Shown piece by piece: positions 16,162-24,771 of a DNA stretch of 64,000 nucleotides. Origin of the DNA: Salinigranum rubrum (lineage in GTDB: Archaea > Halobacteriota > Halobacteria > Halobacteriales > Haloferacaceae); contig NZ_CP026309.1 of the NCBI RefSeq assembly GCF_002906575.1, forward strand, positions 4,154,001 through 4,218,000, written 5' to 3'. The translations under genes and the position numbers were made by a program. Each line of letters starts with the position of its first letter. Positions within the stretch are counted from its first letter, which is position 1. A model generated the notes under the pieces. The model saw only the letters and a program-made list of their open reading frames with translations, searched no databases and had not been told where the DNA came from.

Positions 16162-16376
16162 CTTCTCCTCGTTCGTCTCCGTCTCCGGAGTGTTCACCAT
16201 CGCGTCTGACGGACAGCGCCGTCGGAGCAGCGCCTCCGCGTTCGTGTCCCGGAAGTCGTCGGTACCCCGTGCGTCCCGTACCGTCTGTTCCGCCCGTAGC
16301 GGGTCACCGCAGCGACCACAGCCCCCGGTCCTTCCAGCGAGAGAATCCGCAGTAGCCGAACGAGGCTTCGGAACAC
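16159..16376 (-). CDS. small basic protein, probable one-base frameshift
   Basis: Two overlapping frames make sense only together. The first reads [18 protein letters not shown] and, about 20 residues on, RRYGTHG; the second continues [17 protein letters not shown] and ends [11 protein letters not shown]. One extra base in the four-C run 16265-16268 joins them into 72 residues. A TATA-like tattac element lies about 35 bases before the GTG start. The stop codon overlaps the last three bases of tRNA-Gln on the other strand. I cannot assign a family; the sequence has the look of a small conserved haloarchaeal protein. The 210 bases upstream hold no other gene. Confidence 0.45.
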
Positions 16377-16586
16377 TGCTCCAGTATCCCGGCTCCGACA
16401 AGGTTAGTAATACACTCGCTTCTGCGAGCGTCCGCGGGCCCCCGCCCTCGACGAGATAATGACGTCGCAGGCGGGGCAACTGACCCGGGACGTGGTAACC
16501 TGCGCCGTCCGGTTCGCGGAGTAGTCGGTCCTGACGTCCCGTTGGCTCACCGAACCCGACCCCACAGCGTGGACGAAGTGGTCCGG

Positions 16587-16769
16587 TCAGATCACGGAGG
16601 GCTCGGTCTCGTCGTCGTCGAACCCCGCCTCGTCGATGATCGCGTGGAGGTTCGAGTAGGGGATGAACGCCACCATCTCGTCGTCCTCGTCGTAGAGGTC
16701 GGCGCCGTACTCGGTTCGCTCGTAGTGCGCACACTCGAGCTGTCCTTCGGGGAACAGGACTCGGTACAT
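16587..16769 (-). CDS. small acidic haloarchaeal protein
   Basis: This soluble protein of 60 residues begins MYRVLFPEGQLECAHYE and ends in an acidic tail (DDDETEPSVI). The composition is typical of halophilic cytosolic proteins. No motif identifies a function. The GTG two codons upstream is an alternative start. Confidence 0.6.
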   Translation of the reverse strand: MYRVLFPEGQLECAHYERTEYGADLYDEDDEMVAFIPYSNLHAIIDEAGFDDDETEPSVI

Positions 16770-16811
16770 ACCCACCCTTGGCTCGTCAGTCGGTTGAATG
16801 TTCCGCGGCGC

Positions 16812-17243
16812 TCACGCTAACCGCCGCCGGAGCGCCCACGTGTACTCCGTCCGGTCGAGAAAAGCGTCGACGCTCTCCTCGCGCACCTCGCCGCTCGAGT
16901 ACACCCGGTCGCGGTCGTACGCGATGGCGTGTCTCGGCACCGGCAGCCGCGACGTGAAGCAAAAGCCCAGTCCGACCGGCGTCCGTCCCCGAGCGAGCGC
17001 CCACGACGCCGCGACGAGCGCGTAGTCCTCGCAGTCGCCGGTTTCGGCCTCGACCGTCTCGCCCGGGGTCCGCGCGACGTCGAACCAGCCGTTCCACTCG
17101 TCCTCGCGCCACTCGTACCGCTCGGTCCACGACTCGAAGTCGAACGTCCCCCACTTCGTCCCCCTCCCGACGTATCGCCGCGGGGCGACGAACACCCACG
17201 GCGTCCATCGCGCGACGGCCGACCACAGCGTTCGAAGGTTCAT
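16812..17243 (-). CDS. transglutaminase-like / cysteine-peptidase-like protein
   Basis: The 143-residue product contains ETGDCEDYALVAASWALA (Cys about 77) and later RHAIAYDRD. This Cys...His...Asp order is that of the transglutaminase-like fold (bacterial transglutaminase-like cysteine proteinases share the GDCEDYA motif). The ATG at 17243 follows an AT-rich patch; the frame is open further upstream without similarity. The substrate is unknown. The assignment rests on the short motif only. Confidence 0.6.
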   Translation of the reverse strand: MNLRTLWSAVARWTPWVFVAPRRYVGRGTKWGTFDFESWTERYEWREDEWNGWFDVARTPGETVEAETGDCEDYALVAASWALARGRTPVGLGFCFTSRLPVPRHAIAYDRDRVYSSGEVREESVDAFLDRTEYTWALRRRLA

Positions 17244-17341
17244 AACCCTACAGAGGCGCTCTATCGACCAGAACGTGTCGGTCCGACGAAACCATCGAAC
17301 GGGAGACACATACGAATCTGCAGACGAAACGAAGGGGTTCC

Positions 17342-17845
17342 TCACTTCTCGACGTCGAGCAGCGCCACGCGTTCGAGGACGACGTCCTCCAGCGTGCCCG
17401 CGACGGCGTCGAGTTCCCGGTCGCTCACGTCGAAGTACGTTCTGACCCGCTCCTCGTCGAACGTCCCGAGCGTCTCCTCCGGGGCCAGTCCCTCCTCGAC
17501 GGAACCGGCCGCTTCCCGCTCTGCCGCCTCGTCACCGGCGTCGGAGTCGACGAGCACGACGACTGGCTGGGTGCCCGGCGAGACGCCGAGGGTGAGCGCC
17601 CGGTCGATCTGTCGGCGGCCGGCCGCGTAGAGGAGTATCTCGACGCCGCGGTCGCGGGCGACGTTCTCCCCGCGTTCGAACGCGCGGTCGGCGAGTTCGA
17701 CGGCCCGTTCGAGGTGCGCGCGCGAGACGACGTACCGCGCGTCGAACGCCTGGACGGTCACGCCGTGGGACTCGCCGATTCCGCTCAGTCGCTCGACGAA
17801 CGCGTCGACGTCGTCGATATCCACGCTCCCTTCGACGAGTCTCAC
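17342..17845 (-). CDS. cgi121: KEOPS complex subunit Cgi121
   Basis: Cgi121 binds the 3' end of tRNA and activates Bud32 in the KEOPS complex, which makes the t6A modification of ANN-decoding tRNAs. The 167-residue product matches the family from the N-terminal strand ([15 protein letters not shown]), through [27 protein letters not shown], to the [13 protein letters not shown] core. An acidic insert of about 25 residues ([14 protein letters not shown]) is a halophilic feature. The GTG start overlaps the hel308 stop (GTGA), so the two are co-translated; this pairing recurs in haloarchaea. Confidence 0.88.
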   Translation of the reverse strand: MRLVEGSVDIDDVDAFVERLSGIGESHGVTVQAFDARYVVSRAHLERAVELADRAFERGENVARDRGVEILLYAAGRRQIDRALTLGVSPGTQPVVVLVDSDAGDEAAEREAAGSVEEGLAPEETLGTFDEERVRTYFDVSDRELDAVAGTLEDVVLERVALLDVEK

Positions 17846-20334
17846 CCGAAATCACCCAGGCTCGCCTGGTCGCTCTCCGCCTCGCGTTCTCCGCCGGCCC
17901 CCGACGCCGACTTCGGTCCCGACTCGCCCCCCTCGTCGACTGCCTCCCGCGTCGACTCGTCGGCCGCGACGTCGTCCATCGACGGGTCCTGGCGCCCGAC
18001 GTTCTCCAGAATCGATTCTGCGGTCTTCCGCCGGCCGCGCAGCGCGCCGAGCACGACCGGCTTGTCCGCCTCGCGCAGGTCCGCGCGGGTCTCGATACCG
18101 GCTTCGTACAGCCGCCGCGCACGCTTCCGCCCGACGTTTCGAACCCCGGCGAGGTCGAGCAGTTCGTCGCGGACGCCGTGCTCGACGCGTTTCTTCGCCT
18201 CGCGCACCGCGACGGCGTCGAAGCCCCGGTCGCCGGCGATGCGTTCGGTCGCGCCGAGCAGCCACGTCGCCGTCTCGACCTTCCCACGGATGTCGCCCGG
18301 GCCGACGCCGTATCTGTCGGTGATGCGGTCCTCGTCGACCTCGTTCGCCCAGTCTTCGAGGAGGCGGGCCGTTTTCAATGCGGAGAGCCACGACTCGAAC
18401 TGCGTGTCGCTGTACTCCGACGGCGTCCGCCCCAGGAGTTCGGCTTCCCGTTCGTAACACTCCTCGGTGTACCGCTCTCGGTCCCCCGATTTCAAGTAGA
18501 GTTCGTACATGTCGGGGGTGCGCGAGACGAGGTGGTAGAGGCCGAGCGGCGTGGGGTACGTCCGGTCGCTTTCGTACGCCTCCCCGTCACCCTCACCCTC
18601 GTCGCCGTCCCCGTCGCCGCTGTCGGTGTCGGCGACCATCTCGCTCGCCGTCCGGAAACCGCTCGGTTCCTCCCGCTCGCTCGCCCCCGCCGCCTCTGCT
18701 GTCGACGCCGACCCGTCGAGCCTCCGGCGCATCTCGCGCTCGTTCTCGTCGGCCCACGCCAGACCGTCGACGATTTCGGCGGCGCTCATCGGGTCGAGGT
18801 AGAGTCGGGAGACGGTGTGGCCCAGCCCCGTCGCCTTCAGCCGCACGTCGCCGTCCTCGCGCTCGCGCGTGAGGAAGTCGTTCCGTTCCAAGTAGTCGAG
18901 CACCGTGTCGGCCTTCCCCGCCAGGTAGTCGGGGTCGTCGGTCTGGGTCGCGTAGAGCGTCCGGTCGAGGAAGTCGAGGAGCCCCGAGCGGGTGTGGGCA
19001 AAGCCCGACGCGATGGTGGCGAGGAGGTGGGTTCGGAGGGCGGGTTCGGCGGCGAGTTTCGACCGGACGGCCTCGGGTTCGGCCCAGACGTACCGCTCGA
19101 ACAGTTCGTCGCGCGTGTCGTAGTCCTTCGCCAGCAACACGGCTTCGCCGTAGGGGTCGAGGCCGGGGCGGCCCGCCCGCCCCATCATCTGGTGGACTTC
19201 GAGCACGTCCAGCGGCTTCATCCCGCCGAACTCGCCGTCGTACCGCTGCCAGTCGCGGACGATGACTCGACGGGAGGGCGTGTTGACGCCCGCGGCGAGC
19301 GTGGGCGTGGCACAGACGCACTTGACGAGACGCGCGCGGAAGGCGTCCTCGACGAGCGCGCGATGCTCGGCCGCCAGCCCCGCGTGGTGAAACGCCGCGC
19401 CCTTCCTGACCGCGCGGGCGAGGTCCCGCGACGTCTCCGTGTCCGAGACGCCTTCTATCTCGTCGGCGAGGTCGTTCAACTCCCCTCGCTCCTCGCCCGT
19501 GAGGTGGTTCGAGGTCACGTCGCCCAGTCGCTTGGCCGCCGCCTCGGCGTTCCGTCGGGAGTTGACGAACACCAGCGACGAGCCCTGTCCGTGGTCGGCG
19601 TCGCCCGCGAGCGCGTCGTCGACGAGCGCCGGTGTCTGTCGCTTTCCTTCGACTTTTACCTCCCGCTGTGAGCCGTCGGCGAACGTGATGGCGTTGCCGT
19701 AGTGGACACCCGTCCGGAGGTCGATGGGGCGCCAGTCGGAGTCGACGAGCGCGGCGTCGAGCCACGCGGCTATCTCGTCGGCGTTGCCGACCGTCGCCGA
19801 GAGCGCGACCACCTGCAGACCTGGGTTTATCCGCCGGAGTTTCGCGAGGGTCACCTCCAGTGTCGGCCCCCGATTGCGGTCGTCGACGAGGTGGACCTCG
19901 TCGGCGACCACACAGGTGAGTTGGTCGATCCACGGCGCGTCGTTTCGAACGAGGGAGTCGACCTTCTCCGAGGTGGCGACGATGATGTCGCGGGAGGCGA
20001 GCCACTCGCCGCTGGACTCGTAGTTCCCGGTGGACACTCCCACCGTGAATCCGAGTTCCTCCCAGCGCTCGAACTCGCTCTTCTTCTCGGAGGCGAGCGC
20101 GCGCAGGGGGACGATGTAGAGCGCCTTCCCGCCTCGCTTGACCGCAGAGAGCATCGCGAGTTCGGCGACGAGCGTTTTTCCCGACGCGGTCGGCACCGAC
20201 GCGACGACGCTCTCGCCGGTGGTGACGCCCGCGTCGACCGCCTCGGCCTGCGGCGGGTACAACTCCTCGATACCCTCGCTCAGGAGGCGGTCTGCGACCC
20301 CCTCGGGCAGGCCGGGGACGTCGGCGGGGTTCAT
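17842..20334 (-). CDS. hel308: ATP-dependent DNA helicase Hel308
   Basis: Hel308 is a 3'-5' superfamily 2 helicase acting at stalled replication forks. The 830-residue protein has Walker A PTASGKT (48-54), DEVH (145-148), [10 protein letters not shown], and the C-terminal helicase motif [16 protein letters not shown] helix-hairpin-helix near the end ([20 protein letters not shown]) fits domain 4. An acidic insert near residues 590-625 ([15 protein letters not shown]) is halophile-specific. The ATG at 20334 begins the conserved N-terminus; the open stretch upstream is arginine-rich shadow. Confidence 0.95.
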   Translation of the reverse strand: MNPADVPGLPEGVADRLLSEGIEELYPPQAEAVDAGVTTGESVVASVPTASGKTLVAELAMLSAVKRGGKALYIVPLRALASEKKSEFERWEELGFTVGVSTGNYESSGEWLASRDIIVATSEKVDSLVRNDAPWIDQLTCVVADEVHLVDDRNRGPTLEVTLAKLRRINPGLQVVALSATVGNADEIAAWLDAALVDSDWRPIDLRTGVHYGNAITFADGSQREVKVEGKRQTPALVDDALAGDADHGQGSSLVFVNSRRNAEAAAKRLGDVTSNHLTGEERGELNDLADEIEGVSDTETSRDLARAVRKGAAFHHAGLAAEHRALVEDAFRARLVKCVCATPTLAAGVNTPSRRVIVRDWQRYDGEFGGMKPLDVLEVHQMMGRAGRPGLDPYGEAVLLAKDYDTRDELFERYVWAEPEAVRSKLAAEPALRTHLLATIASGFAHTRSGLLDFLDRTLYATQTDDPDYLAGKADTVLDYLERNDFLTREREDGDVRLKATGLGHTVSRLYLDPMSAAEIVDGLAWADENEREMRRRLDGSASTAEAAGASEREEPSGFRTASEMVADTDSGDGDGDEGEGDGEAYESDRTYPTPLGLYHLVSRTPDMYELYLKSGDRERYTEECYEREAELLGRTPSEYSDTQFESWLSALKTARLLEDWANEVDEDRITDRYGVGPGDIRGKVETATWLLGATERIAGDRGFDAVAVREAKKRVEHGVRDELLDLAGVRNVGRKRARRLYEAGIETRADLREADKPVVLGALRGRRKTAESILENVGRQDPSMDDVAADESTREAVDEGGESGPKSASGAGGEREAESDQASLGDFG

Positions 20335-20537
20335 CTGTCGCTCGCTTGGTTCCGTCTCCGGTTTTAAGTTTCGGGTCGAGCCACGAACCGCGTACGGAGT
20401 CAGAGCGGTCGCAGTCGGTTCCGCGACCGACTCGTCGGTCCCGTCGAGAGTTCGTCGATGCCGGTGAGGACGACCGAAACGCTCGGCACACCGGACGCCA
20501 GCACCACACCTAAGACCTCTGCCGAAGAGTCGAATCC

Positions 20538-20786
20538 ATGGAAGACGCGCCCGGCGGGAACGACCGCCACCGCCCCGACGGGGGGCGCCCGGAGGTCCCG
20601 TGCGAGGACTGCGGGGAGTCCGTCGCCGAGGCACTCACGCGCCGCGTACAGGTGACGGTCGACGGAAGCGAGATACACAGCCACCGGCTCTGTCCGGACT
20701 GCTTCGCCGCGTGGGTCGACCGCTACGACCGCCGGATGTCGACCGGAGAGGGGGACACGGAGGACTCCGAAATAATCGTCGACTGA
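20538..20786 (+). CDS. small zinc-ribbon protein
   Basis: The 82-residue product has CEDC (about 23-26) and LCPDC (about 52-55), a Cys4 zinc site, and a short acidic C-terminus. No DNA-binding or enzymatic motif is visible. It is divergent from hel308 (203 bases between starts). It ends three bases before the end of the convergent S9 peptidase gene. Confidence 0.65.
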   Translation: MEDAPGGNDRHRPDGGRPEVPCEDCGESVAEALTRRVQVTVDGSEIHSHRLCPDCFAAWVDRYDRRMSTGEGDTEDSEIIVD

Positions 20787-20789
20787 GCG

Positions 20790-22955
20790 TCACTCGCGTT
20801 CGTCTCCGTCGTGGTCGTCCATCAGACTTCCAGTCAGGCCCTCGTCGCCGCGGTCCAGCGCGCGCGGGGCGTCGTGGTAATCGGAGTAGCCGTCGAACCA
20901 GCGGGCGATGCGTTCGAGTCGGTCGACGACGTGGCCGGGTTCGCCCGACCGCGAGAGTTCGTGCCCCTCGCGGGGGTACCGCACCAGCCTCGTGTCGACC
21001 CCGCCCTTCTTCAACAGGAGGTAGAGGAGTTCGGCGTTGTTCACCGGGACGCGGAAGTCCTCGGTGGCGTGGAGGACGAGCGTCGGGGTCGTCACCTCAT
21101 GGGCCACCGAGGCGGGCGAGTGCTCCCAGAGGAACGCCGCGTCCTCGGAGGGAGTGGTCTCGAAATCCCACTCGACGAGTTTGAACGCGTCCGAAGAGCC
21201 GTAAAAGGAGGTGAGGTCGTAGACGCCGCGCTGGGCGACGGCGGCGCGGAACCGGTCGTCGTGCCCGACGAGCCACGCGGTCATGTAGCCGCCGAAGCTC
21301 CCGCCGGTGAGAAAGAGGTGTGACTCGTCTATCTCGTCGCGGGCGCACACGGTGTCGACGCCGGCGAGGACGTCCCGGGCCGTGACGGCACCCCAGTCGC
21401 GCTGGATGGCGGTCGTGAACGTCTCGCCGTAGCCGAGAGAGCCCCGGGGGTTGCACCAGAACACCGCGTACCCCCGCGCCGCGAGCGTCTGGAACTCGTG
21501 CCACATGCTCCCCGACGTGGTCCACATCGCGTGCGGCCCGCCGTGGATTTCGACGACGAGCGGGACCTGCTCAGCCCCGTCCGGACCCGGGCGCACGCCC
21601 TCGGGCGGGAGCACGAGCCAGCCCTGCACCGGACCCGCCTCGGACTCGAACCACACCTCCTCCGGGGTGGCGAGCGTCCGGTCGGAGAGGAAGTCGGCGT
21701 TCACGGTCGTGAGCCGCTGTTCGCTCCCGTCGGCGGCGTCGACGACGAAGACGTCGCCCGGGTGGTCGCTGGCGCTCTTCGTGACGGCGACGAAGTCGGA
21801 GCCGACGGCGAGGCCGTCGACCGCTCCGTCCCCGACGACGACTGCGTGTTCGACCGGTCCGGGCGACTCATCCGACCCAGCCGAGTCGGCCGTCTCGTCC
21901 TCGGCGGCACGGAACCGCCGGACGACGAAGTCGCCCTCGTCGGGGGTCACGGCGTAGAACGACTCGAATGCGGGGCCCCACGAGAACCCCCGGTCGGGGA
22001 GGACGGTTCGGTCGAGGTCGGCGGTGAGGACGGTTTCCTCGCCGGTCCCGCACGCGACGACGACCACGTCGGCGTGAACCGGGGGGCCGTCGTCGGTCGG
22101 GGTGTCGAGGTACGCCACGCGGCCGTCGTCGGTCGCCGCGAGCGCAGGCGTCCACGACTCACCCCAGGCTACGTGTCGGACCGAATCGTCGTGTCCGGGT
22201 CCGGCCTCGCGGTCGACCGCGCCAACTCCGTCCGCGCGCGAGACGTCGTGTGCGACCAGTTCGAACTCGATGGCGTCGTTGGGGTCGCCGCCGTCGCGTC
22301 GGCGGGAGACGGCGTAGTAGAGCGTCCCGTCGTCGCCCCAGGTCGGTGAGGCGTGGTCGCGGTCGCCGTCGGTGAGTCGGGTGACCGCGCCAAGGGTCTC
22401 CCGAACGCCGTCGTCGCCCGAACCGACGTCGACGAGGTAGACGTGTCGGCGTGTCCCGTCGAGGTACGCGGCCGCCCGCCGGTAGACGAGGCGGTCGACG
22501 ACGCGAGGGTCGGGCGTGGAACGCTCGTAGTCGGTCGCGTCGCAGTCGACGCCGCGGTCGCGTTCCTCCTGTGTGGACTCGCTCACGAACGCGAGACGAG
22601 TGCCGTCGGGCGACCAGCGCGGGTTTCGGACGCCGCCGGGGACGGTCGTGACCTGCCGGGCCTCGCCGCCGTCGGTCGGGACGACCCACAACTGCACGCG
22701 GTCGTCGTCGCCGCGCGTGCTGGTGAACGCGAGGCGGTCGCCCGACGGGGAGAAGGCCGGCCCGGCGTCGACGCCCTCCCGGGCGGTGAACCGGCGCGGG
22801 TCGCCACCGGCGCGGTCGACGACGGAGACGCTCGACTCGGTCGTCTCGTCGTCGCGCGGTCGGTGAGAGACGTACGCGACGGTCGCCCCGTCGGGGGAAA
22901 CGGCCGGCGAGTCGACCCGGGTGAGGTCGAGGTAGTCCACAGCCGAGAGGTGCAT
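20790..22955 (-). CDS. S9-family serine peptidase (acylaminoacyl-peptidase-like)
   Basis: This 721-residue cytosolic peptidase has an N-terminal beta-propeller of WD-like blades (about 1-430; for example SPSGDRLAFTS and WSPDGTRLAFVS). A C-terminal alpha/beta-hydrolase domain follows. The catalytic triad is visible: Ser553 in GGSFGGYM, Asp633 in ATEDFRVP and His665 in REGHE. Family members remove short peptides or acyl amino acids from N-termini, so a role in peptide turnover is expected. There is no signal peptide. Confidence 0.92.
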   Translation of the reverse strand: MHLSAVDYLDLTRVDSPAVSPDGATVAYVSHRPRDDETTESSVSVVDRAGGDPRRFTAREGVDAGPAFSPSGDRLAFTSTRGDDDRVQLWVVPTDGGEARQVTTVPGGVRNPRWSPDGTRLAFVSESTQEERDRGVDCDATDYERSTPDPRVVDRLVYRRAAAYLDGTRRHVYLVDVGSGDDGVRETLGAVTRLTDGDRDHASPTWGDDGTLYYAVSRRRDGGDPNDAIEFELVAHDVSRADGVGAVDREAGPGHDDSVRHVAWGESWTPALAATDDGRVAYLDTPTDDGPPVHADVVVVACGTGEETVLTADLDRTVLPDRGFSWGPAFESFYAVTPDEGDFVVRRFRAAEDETADSAGSDESPGPVEHAVVVGDGAVDGLAVGSDFVAVTKSASDHPGDVFVVDAADGSEQRLTTVNADFLSDRTLATPEEVWFESEAGPVQGWLVLPPEGVRPGPDGAEQVPLVVEIHGGPHAMWTTSGSMWHEFQTLAARGYAVFWCNPRGSLGYGETFTTAIQRDWGAVTARDVLAGVDTVCARDEIDESHLFLTGGSFGGYMTAWLVGHDDRFRAAVAQRGVYDLTSFYGSSDAFKLVEWDFETTPSEDAAFLWEHSPASVAHEVTTPTLVLHATEDFRVPVNNAELLYLLLKKGGVDTRLVRYPREGHELSRSGEPGHVVDRLERIARWFDGYSDYHDAPRALDRGDEGLTGSLMDDHDGDERE

Positions 22956-23095
22956 GCGAGCGTCTCGGCAGGCGGACGAAAGAACGTTCTGATGGTGAAA
23001 CTCCGGGCTCGACGCACAGTTGAAAAATGAAGATTAATTCACAATATCTAATATTATCATGTGTATATAACGATACTCAGATACAAACATGGGTA

Positions 23096-23106
23096 ACCAT
23101 ATATAT
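23096..23106 (+). promoter_or_regulatory. TATA box of the TRAP operon
   Basis: An AT-only patch (accatatatat) lies 22-32 bases before the ATG at 23128. The preceding 100 bases are also unusually AT-rich and contain a second TATA-like run (tgtatataa, 23062-23070). Confidence 0.55.
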
Positions 23107-23127
23107 CTCCCGCCACCCCTTTTGGGT

Positions 23128-24207
23128 ATGGTCCAGAAGAAGTTCGACCGACGCAGTTTCCTCGCAGCGACAGGAACGGCAGCCCTCGCCGGCCTCGCCG
23201 GTTGTTCCGGCGGCGGCGGCGGGTCCGGTGGAGACAGCGGTTCGGGCGACAGCGGTTCCGGTGGGTCCGGTGGCGATAGCGGCTCCGGCGACAGCGGTTC
23301 GGGCGATTCCGGTGGCGACAGCGGCTCCGGCGACTCCGGGGGCTCCGGGTCGGGCAGCACGCGTCTCTCGTGGCACGCGGGCGGCACCGGTGGGACGTAC
23401 TTCCCGCTCTCGAACGAGTTCAAGGACGTCATCGAGTCCAACACCGACGGCATCACGGTGCAGGTCCAGTCGACCGGCGCCTCCGTCGAGAACGTCGGGT
23501 CGCTCGCGAGCGGCGACGCCGACTTCGCGCTCATCCAGAACGACGTCGCGTACTTCGCGGCCAACGGCAGTGGGATAGAGGCGTTCCAGGGTAACGCCGT
23601 CGACAGCCTCCGCGGCGTCGCCACCCTCTACCCCGAGACCATCCACATCGTGACGCTCGCCGACACGGGCGTGGAAACGCCTTCCGACCTCTCGGGCGCG
23701 ACCATCAACACCGGCGACCTCGGCTCCGGGACGCAGGTGAACGCGAACCAGATCCTCGAAGCGCTCGGTATCTCCGACTTCACCGAGCAGAACACCGGCT
23801 TCTCGCAGGCGTCCGACCAACTGAAGAACGGCGACATCGACGCCGCGTTCGTCGTCGGCGGCTACCCGGTCGGTGCCATCGAGGAACTCGCCGCGACCGA
23901 GGACGTCCGCATCGTCCCCATCGAGGGCGACGCTCGGCAGGCCGTCAAGGACGCCGCGCCGTTCTACGCGGACGACGAGGTGCCGTCCGGCACGTACGGG
24001 CTCGAAGAGGCCGCCCCGACCGTCGCCGTGCAGGCGATGATCGCGACGAACGCCGAACAGCCCGAGGACATCGTCCAGACGGTCACCGCGGCCATCTTCG
24101 ACAACACCGACTCGCTCACCATCAAGACGGACTTCATCTCCGCGGAGTCCGCACAGGACGGCATGTCCATCGACTTACACCCCGGCGCGCAGGCGTACTT
24201 CGGCTGA
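23128..24207 (+). CDS. TAXI-family TRAP transporter substrate-binding lipoprotein
   Basis: It is the extracellular binding component of a TRAP uptake system. The 359-residue product has a Tat signal (DRRSFLAATG) and lipobox LAGC at about residue 20. A Gly/Ser/Asp linker of about 50 residues follows, then the TAXI domain starting at SWHAGGTGGTYFPLS. Later motifs DADFALIQNDVAYFA and GSGTQVNANQIL fit the family. TAXI proteins typically bind glutamate or other dicarboxylates; the ligand is not resolved here. Start 23128 is set by the Tat motif and TATA spacing. DUF1850 and permease genes follow. Confidence 0.92.
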   Translation: MVQKKFDRRSFLAATGTAALAGLAGCSGGGGGSGGDSGSGDSGSGGSGGDSGSGDSGSGDSGGDSGSGDSGGSGSGSTRLSWHAGGTGGTYFPLSNEFKDVIESNTDGITVQVQSTGASVENVGSLASGDADFALIQNDVAYFAANGSGIEAFQGNAVDSLRGVATLYPETIHIVTLADTGVETPSDLSGATINTGDLGSGTQVNANQILEALGISDFTEQNTGFSQASDQLKNGDIDAAFVVGGYPVGAIEELAATEDVRIVPIEGDARQAVKDAAPFYADDEVPSGTYGLEEAAPTVAVQAMIATNAEQPEDIVQTVTAAIFDNTDSLTIKTDFISAESAQDGMSIDLHPGAQAYFG

Positions 24208-24264
24208 GGAGCGGAAGCGACCACGCGGACGATCGGGGACGGACACTCGACGTTCTTTGACACG

Positions 24265-24771
24265 ATGGACGACCGACGCAGACTGCTCGCTCTGGCCGCC
24301 GTCGTCGTAGCGACGCTGCTCGCGGTCAGCGGTGCCGCGGCCGCGTCGCTCCCGGCCGGGCAGGCGCTCGTCGTCGAGACGGCCGACACCGGCGAAGAAC
24401 TCCTTCGCGTGCCCGTCGAGGAGAACACGACCGTCGCGCTCGAGTACACCCACAGCGTCGAGAAGACTCGCGTGCTCGACGCGTACGCCGTGCGCGACGG
24501 CGAACTCGTGATGACGCGCATGGAGTTCCAGTCGTACGGCTGGGGCCTCCCGGCGCGAGTGAACGTCACCCAGGAGAACGGGTCGTTCGTCTTCGACCCC
24601 GAGGGCTCCTACGACGAACTGTACGTGAAGCCCGGCCGCATCGCCGGCCACGAACTCCACGTCGGCGAGGAGACGTACGACCTCGTCGCGCTCTCGGACG
24701 CGGAGTCCGTGCGCATCTATATCACGGAACGAACCCTCATTGACCTCGCACGCTCGATGACACGACCATGA
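24265..24771 (+). CDS. DUF1850 protein of the TRAP cluster
   Basis: The 168-residue protein has a single N-terminal helix (about 7-27) that works as signal or anchor. The DUF1850 domain follows, with VALEYTHSVEKTRVLDAY near its start and GWGLPARVN in the middle. DUF1850 proteins regularly sit between TAXI binding proteins and their permeases, so an accessory role in uptake is likely, but its mechanism is unknown. The stop overlaps the permease ATG (ATGA). Confidence 0.8.
   Translation: MDDRRRLLALAAVVVATLLAVSGAAAASLPAGQALVVETADTGEELLRVPVEENTTVALEYTHSVEKTRVLDAYAVRDGELVMTRMEFQSYGWGLPARVNVTQENGSFVFDPEGSYDELYVKPGRIAGHELHVGEETYDLVALSDAESVRIYITERTLIDLARSMTRP

Noticed and set aside
20335-20634. Extension of Hel308 upstream of 20334
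   Set aside because: It is arginine/glycine-rich without similarity and overlaps the divergent zinc-ribbon gene; the family starts at the ATG at 20334.
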